Positions 59,796 through 64,000 of a DNA stretch of 64,000 nt are shown here, piece by piece; positions within the stretch are counted from its first letter, which is position 1; every line of letters begins with the position of its first letter. The DNA lies in NCBI RefSeq assembly GCF_963576615.1, contig NC_088711.1, forward strand, positions 59,934,248 through 59,998,247. Reading direction: 5' to 3'. The notes below the pieces were generated by a model. It had not been told where the DNA came from and searched no databases. It saw nothing but the letters and a program-made list of their open reading frames with translations. The stretch is from Watersipora subatra (lineage: Eukaryota > Bryozoa > Gymnolaemata > Cheilostomatida > Watersiporidae). The position numbers and the translations under genes were made by a program.

Positions 59796-59878
59796 TTACA
59801 TTCCGCTGATGTCTGTAAGGGTAGACTCCAGTTCATCGGACAGGACCTTGTATTTCTCCTTGGCCTGCAGCAGCTCAT
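59796..59878 (-). CDS. Tropomyosin terminal exon (residues 258-284)
   Basis: Reads (D)ELLQAKEKYKVLSDELEST through to an LTDISGM C-terminus and TAA. The DELxxxKxKYKxxSDELExT pattern is the tropomyosin end that overlaps the next molecule head to tail and binds troponin T in striated muscle. The acceptor is TTTATTCTAG. The final SGM differs from the TGY common in molluscs, annelids and flatworms. A second terminal exon is not seen in the window. Confidence 0.92.
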
Positions 59879-62137
59879 CTAGAATAAAGCACCTCTGTTA
59901 GAGTTGAACTATTTTAATTGGAGCTACTAATTTGCTCTGGAATGACAGCCAACACTTCAACAAGAAGATCCTAAAACTAAAACTAAAATTCTAATACCAA
60001 ACAGAAATAATCAGGTTTGATTATGCAATCTAAACCTCATTTCTGATATATTATAGACTTTTACAGTTTTATTTCTAATAAATTAATTTTATTCCCATTT
60101 CAAACTGAAAGTAATGTAATAAACACCAGAAAGTATCCATATGTCAAACAAAAGTAACTTAATGCCAGAATTACAAACAAAATTTTTAAAAAATCTTTAA
60201 AGAAAATTTTGGGTTTATCAAATTATTCATAACAAATTCACTCATCTACCAACCAGAACAACCAATAGTTAGTGGCACACAAAGCAGCGAGGGGTTAATG
60301 AGGCCATAAGCAGCAACTTTGCGAGCAATGACACTCATTGAAATGAAATCACAGCAGAAAACCACACCGAGGAAGATAATAATATTAACCGGTATTAACA
60401 GTAATGTTAACCGATAACATCCCAGCATGCATGGTAGTTCAAAATGATATGGCCTGAATTTTCTCCTGATCTCAAGCAAGAATGGTGAAACATGTGTAGG
60501 CAGGAGTTCGGCTTTAGTGAAACGCAAAAACAACTTAGAGGTTTTTGCCTGATTAGGATAATTGGGAGTTGTGTTACCATCTAATAGCATATTTTCATTC
60601 TCAATTGATTGAGACTTTCTTTCAAATTCTTTGGTTTTCAGATCAGCCTGCAGATAAATGTCTAACACGTGTGGCAGCAATTTCTCATGCAATATGAATA
60701 CTGTCGTAAATTGACTGTACATTGTGAGTAAGAAAGTGCTGAGAATATAATCTCCGTTCAATCTCTCTAAGAGGACAGTGACAACTTTCACAGATTTAGA
60801 GAAACAAACAGGTGAGTAGTTGGAAATAGCAATAAAAAGAGGTGTAATCTATCATCTCACCCTTGCGATGCTGGTTATAGAACCATTATAAACTCACCAG
60901 ATCAATGATGATTAAATATCTTATAAATTAATACTTTTAATATTAGTAATTAGGAGTTCGCTAAAAAATTCTCTACTTTTTTAGATTCAGTGTTCCCATA
61001 GCGAACAAGCGAGCTGTTACTTACGAAAGAAGAAAGGCTTAGACAAGACTAACAGAGAAAGATATAGAGCCAAGCAGATAACTATCAACTGCTACTAGTA
61101 AACCCAAAGGCGTGCGTGTTACGCTAATAGCTTCAAATCCTAGCAGCAAATTTACCATCCATTTTGTCATTCTCATTTTGCAACTTTTTCACTTCGCCCT
61201 CTGCGGTCTGTGCTCTATTTTCTGCCTAATTGAAAGCAGGAGAAATATGCGTGATTGAAGGGCAGGTGGAAATATTACCAGCCACCTGGGAACAGGAGAA
61301 TCTACGGTGTGGTGTGCGGGTGTATAGCAGTCTCGAGACTACAAGGTTTTAGCACACTCGGCATCAGAAAGGAGAGAAAAAGGGAGTAGAGAAAATTACC
61401 ACTACGGGGGAAAAAAGAACCAATCAGATGACGCTCATTCTCAGATGGCTTATGCTGCCGTGCGAGTGAGATCGCGCTGCACAGAGCATGGGATCACATC
61501 TAATTACCTTCGAGAGATTCATTCTCTTTCTGCATTTTGTTGGTTTGTCGTTCAAATTCAGAAGCCCTGTTTTCAGCCTAAAAGTGTCTAAGAGCATAAG
61601 CATGCGGGGGAAATAGTTAGTCATTTGTTTAAAAACCTTATGATTACAGTTAGTTTTATTGAATTGAAATTTTAACTGACCGACTAATTTTCCTATCATT
61701 ACAATAAAAAATACCATAAATCGATATAGCTAACTTCGTCGTTGCAACTGGAATTGCAATCTCAGTAAGCAAGAGAGGACAACTCCTAGCTATTCATCAA
61801 AATGTTTTTCAACATGTTAACTAAAAAAATAAAGTGTGATGAAGTCACTAGTCGAAAGCAAATATTTTATGGTTGTCACCAAAGAATCAGTATGCTCAGA
61901 TTACAGTAATGCTGCTGACTTACATTTTTCAGACAATTTTTAAGCGCACAGACAAAAGATTCAGTTTTTTGAACTTAATTTTAGTATAGTAATAACTGTG
62001 CATCTATTACGATTTTCTTGCAATGGTTTTCCAAGTAATAAAAAAGGTCAAGCAGGAATTAGAGCAATACGTACGTCTTTTAGCCGCTCGTTCAGATCCC
62101 GGATTGTCTCTTCATAAGCTTCCTCTCTCTGGGATGC
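59796..62137 (-). CDS. Tropomyosin, 3' part of gene with three alternative exons 8
   Basis: Actin-binding coiled-coil protein that lies along thin filaments and controls myosin access. Only the end of the gene is in the window: exon 7 (62,137-62,075), three candidate exon 8 cassettes (61,577-61,508, 61,225-61,156 and 60,647-60,578) and the terminal exon (59,878-59,796). Exon lengths (63, 70 and 83 coding nt) and the order of encoded blocks match the conserved tropomyosin layout for residues 214-234, 235-257 and 258-284. Each cassette keeps the heptad pattern of hydrophobic residues. Exon 7 ends in phase 0 and the terminal exon starts by finishing a codon opened by a final G of exon 8, so exactly one cassette must be used. 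The first six or so exons lie to the right of 64,000. Confidence 0.93.
60578..60647 (-). CDS. Tropomyosin alternative exon 8, third cassette
   Basis: Acceptor TTTATCTGCAG and donor GATG|GTAAC bound a 70-nt exon encoding ADLKTKEFERKSQSIENE then NMLLD. It shares EFER and ENE with the first cassette but has an unusual ADLKT start in place of AENRA. It is hidden inside a longer 181-codon open frame, most of which is intron. Confidence 0.8.
61156..61225 (-). CDS. Tropomyosin alternative exon 8, second cassette
   Basis: Acceptor TTTCAATTAG and donor GATG|GTAAAT bound a 70-nt exon. It encodes AENRAQTAEGEVKKLQNE then NDKMD, close to the animal pattern AExRAxxAExxVxKLxxxxDxLE. Of the three it most resembles the usual constitutive exon. 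Confidence 0.88.
61508..61577 (-). CDS. Tropomyosin alternative exon 8, first cassette
   Basis: Acceptor CACTTTTAG and donor GAAG|GTAATT bound a 70-nt exon encoding AENRASEFERQTNKMQKE then NESLE. It lies 497 nt downstream of exon 7 in transcript order and 282 nt before the second cassette. Confidence 0.88.
62075..62137 (-). CDS. Tropomyosin exon 7 (residues 214-234)
   Basis: A 63-nt exon reading ASQREEAYEETIRDLNERL then KD, between TTTTAACAG and GAC|GTACGT. It matches the family pattern xSQREExYExxIRxLxxxLKE and its 21-codon length exactly. Confidence 0.9.
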
Positions 62138-64000
62138 CTGTTAAAATAGATGAATGATGCACGAAGTGGTAATCAATTTACGACCACTTAAATCTTGTTG
62201 GTTCTGAGTCATATTACAAACCCACACAGCTTGCACGTCATAGAGATAGACAATTTTCATTTTTAGTTTAGCAGATTTGCTTGAGTGACCAAAAAATTTG
62301 TGAATGAAACAGAAAATTTGGCTGATTTTATAGCCTCAGCAAAACTAGCTTACGATGCTATAAGTTGACAAGCACCAAACAATTTTATATTTAAAACACT
62401 TTCGCAACTTTTACCAAATGTCGACTTACAAAATACAAGTTGCAACAATGAAAGTGGTTGTGTAATTTGTTTATTTATAACATTTCATAAGTAGAAACCA
62501 TAGCAACAGTTTTGTTTACTAAAATGTTCTTGGCCAAAATTTAACAGCAAACCAAAAAGAATTGTGTGCAATAATTTTCTCAACACCGTGCGTGACTTGG
62601 TTGGCTACAGTTTAAATTTATAAGAAAATGAATATTAAAGATAGCTTGACTACTACAATATGATGCCTTCCTTGGCTCATGCTTGCCATTTCTTAATATT
62701 TTAACTTTTCAGTCGTTGTTCACACTGATAAACAAAGATCCTCTTGATGATTTGACCTTCTTGTGGTCAAAAGATTATTCCTCAAAAAATGTTACTTCCC
62801 AGTATTTAAATTTTTTATTAAACTCAGTATACCACAACAGATATTTGTCTGTTTCAATAGTCTCCTATCTTATTTCAGACTCTGGATATTATAGAAACCT
62901 TATGCCAATTTTGAATAATAGACATTTTAAAAATTCCTGCTGGAGTGCAAAACAGCCCAAATACAGCTACAGAGTATATCTACTTAGAGAGTTGACACGT
63001 GATGGACAGGTTACATTTAGGTTCGCCTTAATGTAAATGAATGGTTATGCAAAGAGCAGACAATTTCAAACTGAAGGTCTGATGAGATGGCGAGCGCATG
63101 CTGGAAAGACAAAGCTAGGGTACAGGAGTGGGCTGGAATGAAAAGGGCATGCTGGGAATAATAAAAACATGCTCTAATACAGGGTAGACTTCTGTGAGCA
63201 TTCGTATAACATCAATGTCAATAAGTCAGAACTTCACGTCAAACACAAACTACTGGAATGCGTTGTAGTATTAATTAGGAGATTTTTGCCATAGTTGCTC
63301 TCATAAACAACTGCTGCTACAGGCATCATGTTAACGATGCTAAGAATTGCCACAGATACAGGAATTTTTTAAACTACAAAATCACAAAATTAAGCTGTTG
63401 ATTTACCGAAGTGTGAAACTGGAAGAAAGATGTATGGTTCACGATTAGCTACAACAGCAAAAGCTGTCTTTGTTTTAGTTCAAGGCAGTGTATAATTCTG
63501 AAGCAAGTACAACTGATGTCAGGATCCAAAAGTTAATGCATTTTACTAAATGAAAGCAGCACATGCTTTTAAACAAAAACTACGCATCTTATTAAACAGA
63601 AGTTATACATATTGATAAACAAAAGTCACACATTATATTAAACAAAACCTGCATTTTATTAAACTAAAACTCCGTATTTTCAAACTAACTTTTTTATTAG
63701 TTTGTGATCAATGACCTTTGACCTATTTACACCTTCAGCAAATATTTCAGACAGGGTTTTGAGTGAAATGATGAGTATTGACAAAAAAACACTTCAAAAT
63801 ACAGGAGTATTCTATAGAGAAGGCGGAGCAACCTAACCAAAAGTTTTTAAAAAATCATTCTTCCTTCTGTTGCTATTATACTGACTGGTTTGATATACTG
63901 TTAGCGGCCTAAATCATAAGCAGCCAATAGCAAGTTCACAAACACCAAAGCAACCAATAGCGCATCAACATGCACGAGAGCAACCAATAGTAAACCGATG
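62138..64000 (-). other. Tropomyosin intron, nothing recognised
   Basis: No exon 6-like sequence was found on the minus strand. A 117-codon + strand frame at 62,683-63,036 is unsupported. Near the right edge a CAACCAATAG motif recurs three to four times (63,920-63,995), and a degenerate TTAAACAAAA repeat of about 32 bp lies at 63,570-63,675. Confidence 0.5.

Noticed and set aside
60246-60791. 181-codon minus-strand ORF as a separate gene
   Set aside because: It contains tropomyosin cassette 60,578-60,647 with both splice sites; the rest is intron that happens to be open.
62683-63036. 117-codon + strand ORF
   Set aside because: No recognisable motif, lies inside a tropomyosin intron on the opposite strand, and no convincing splice or polyadenylation context. 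It could be a repeat remnant.

Overview
The window is AT-rich eukaryotic DNA, almost certainly from an invertebrate animal. Its genes have small exons with GT..AG splice sites and AATAAA signals. It carries the 3' end of a tropomyosin gene, a decayed Polinton/Maverick DNA polymerase, several MITE families and tRNA-headed SINEs. The tropomyosin C-terminus and repeat style would suit a lophotrochozoan (mollusc, bryozoan or similar), but I cannot name the species. There are no bacterial-style operons, rRNAs or convincing tRNA genes.

Left half (1-44,000): this is dominated by one segmental duplication. Copy A (about 1,786-21,035) and copy B (about 34,346-44,010) lie in the same orientation. A 600-bp block at 1-605 matches 33,720-34,345 in inverted orientation. 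Copy A contains a spliced gene on the + strand: six exons at 3,091-6,906, giving a putatively N-myristoylated, acidic, proline- and tyrosine-rich protein. Copy B lacks exactly this exon-bearing 4.9 kb but keeps both flanks. Copy A also carries two insertions that copy B lacks, a piggyBac-like MITE with TTAA ends and a hAT-like MITE with an 8-bp target duplication, so copy B serves as a natural empty site. Tandem arrays are shared by both copies but larger in A: a 136-bp satellite (about 14 vs 4 units), a 26-bp palindrome-rich satellite (about 110 vs 89), a 36-bp repeat (4 vs 1) and an 11-bp repeat (about 129 vs 1.5). Just after the 26-bp array both copies have a well conserved block with a small ORF (38 and 39 codons) and a polyadenylation signal.

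Between the copies (21,000-33,700) there is no confident host gene. The stretch holds a three-level nest of DNA transposons, SINEs and a Polinton fragment. The fragment has a broken DNA polymerase B and one intact membrane-protein ORF.

Right half (44,000-64,000): three minus-strand genes lie head to tail. The first (49,686 to 44,313) has two exons and encodes a 513-aa protein with an MGC lipid-anchor start and a Ser/Arg/Lys-rich repeat tail. The second (58,347 to 52,035) has four exons and encodes a basic protein of about 281 aa that I do not recognise. The third is the 3' part of tropomyosin, whose 5' end lies beyond the window. Between tropomyosin exon 7 and the terminal exon are three homologous 70-nt cassettes, all for residues 235-257, whose phases force use of exactly one: a three-way mutually exclusive exon cluster. 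The introns carry further minisatellites (21, 26 and 30 bp).

All gene models come from reading splice sites and phases by eye. No alignment or transcript evidence was available.
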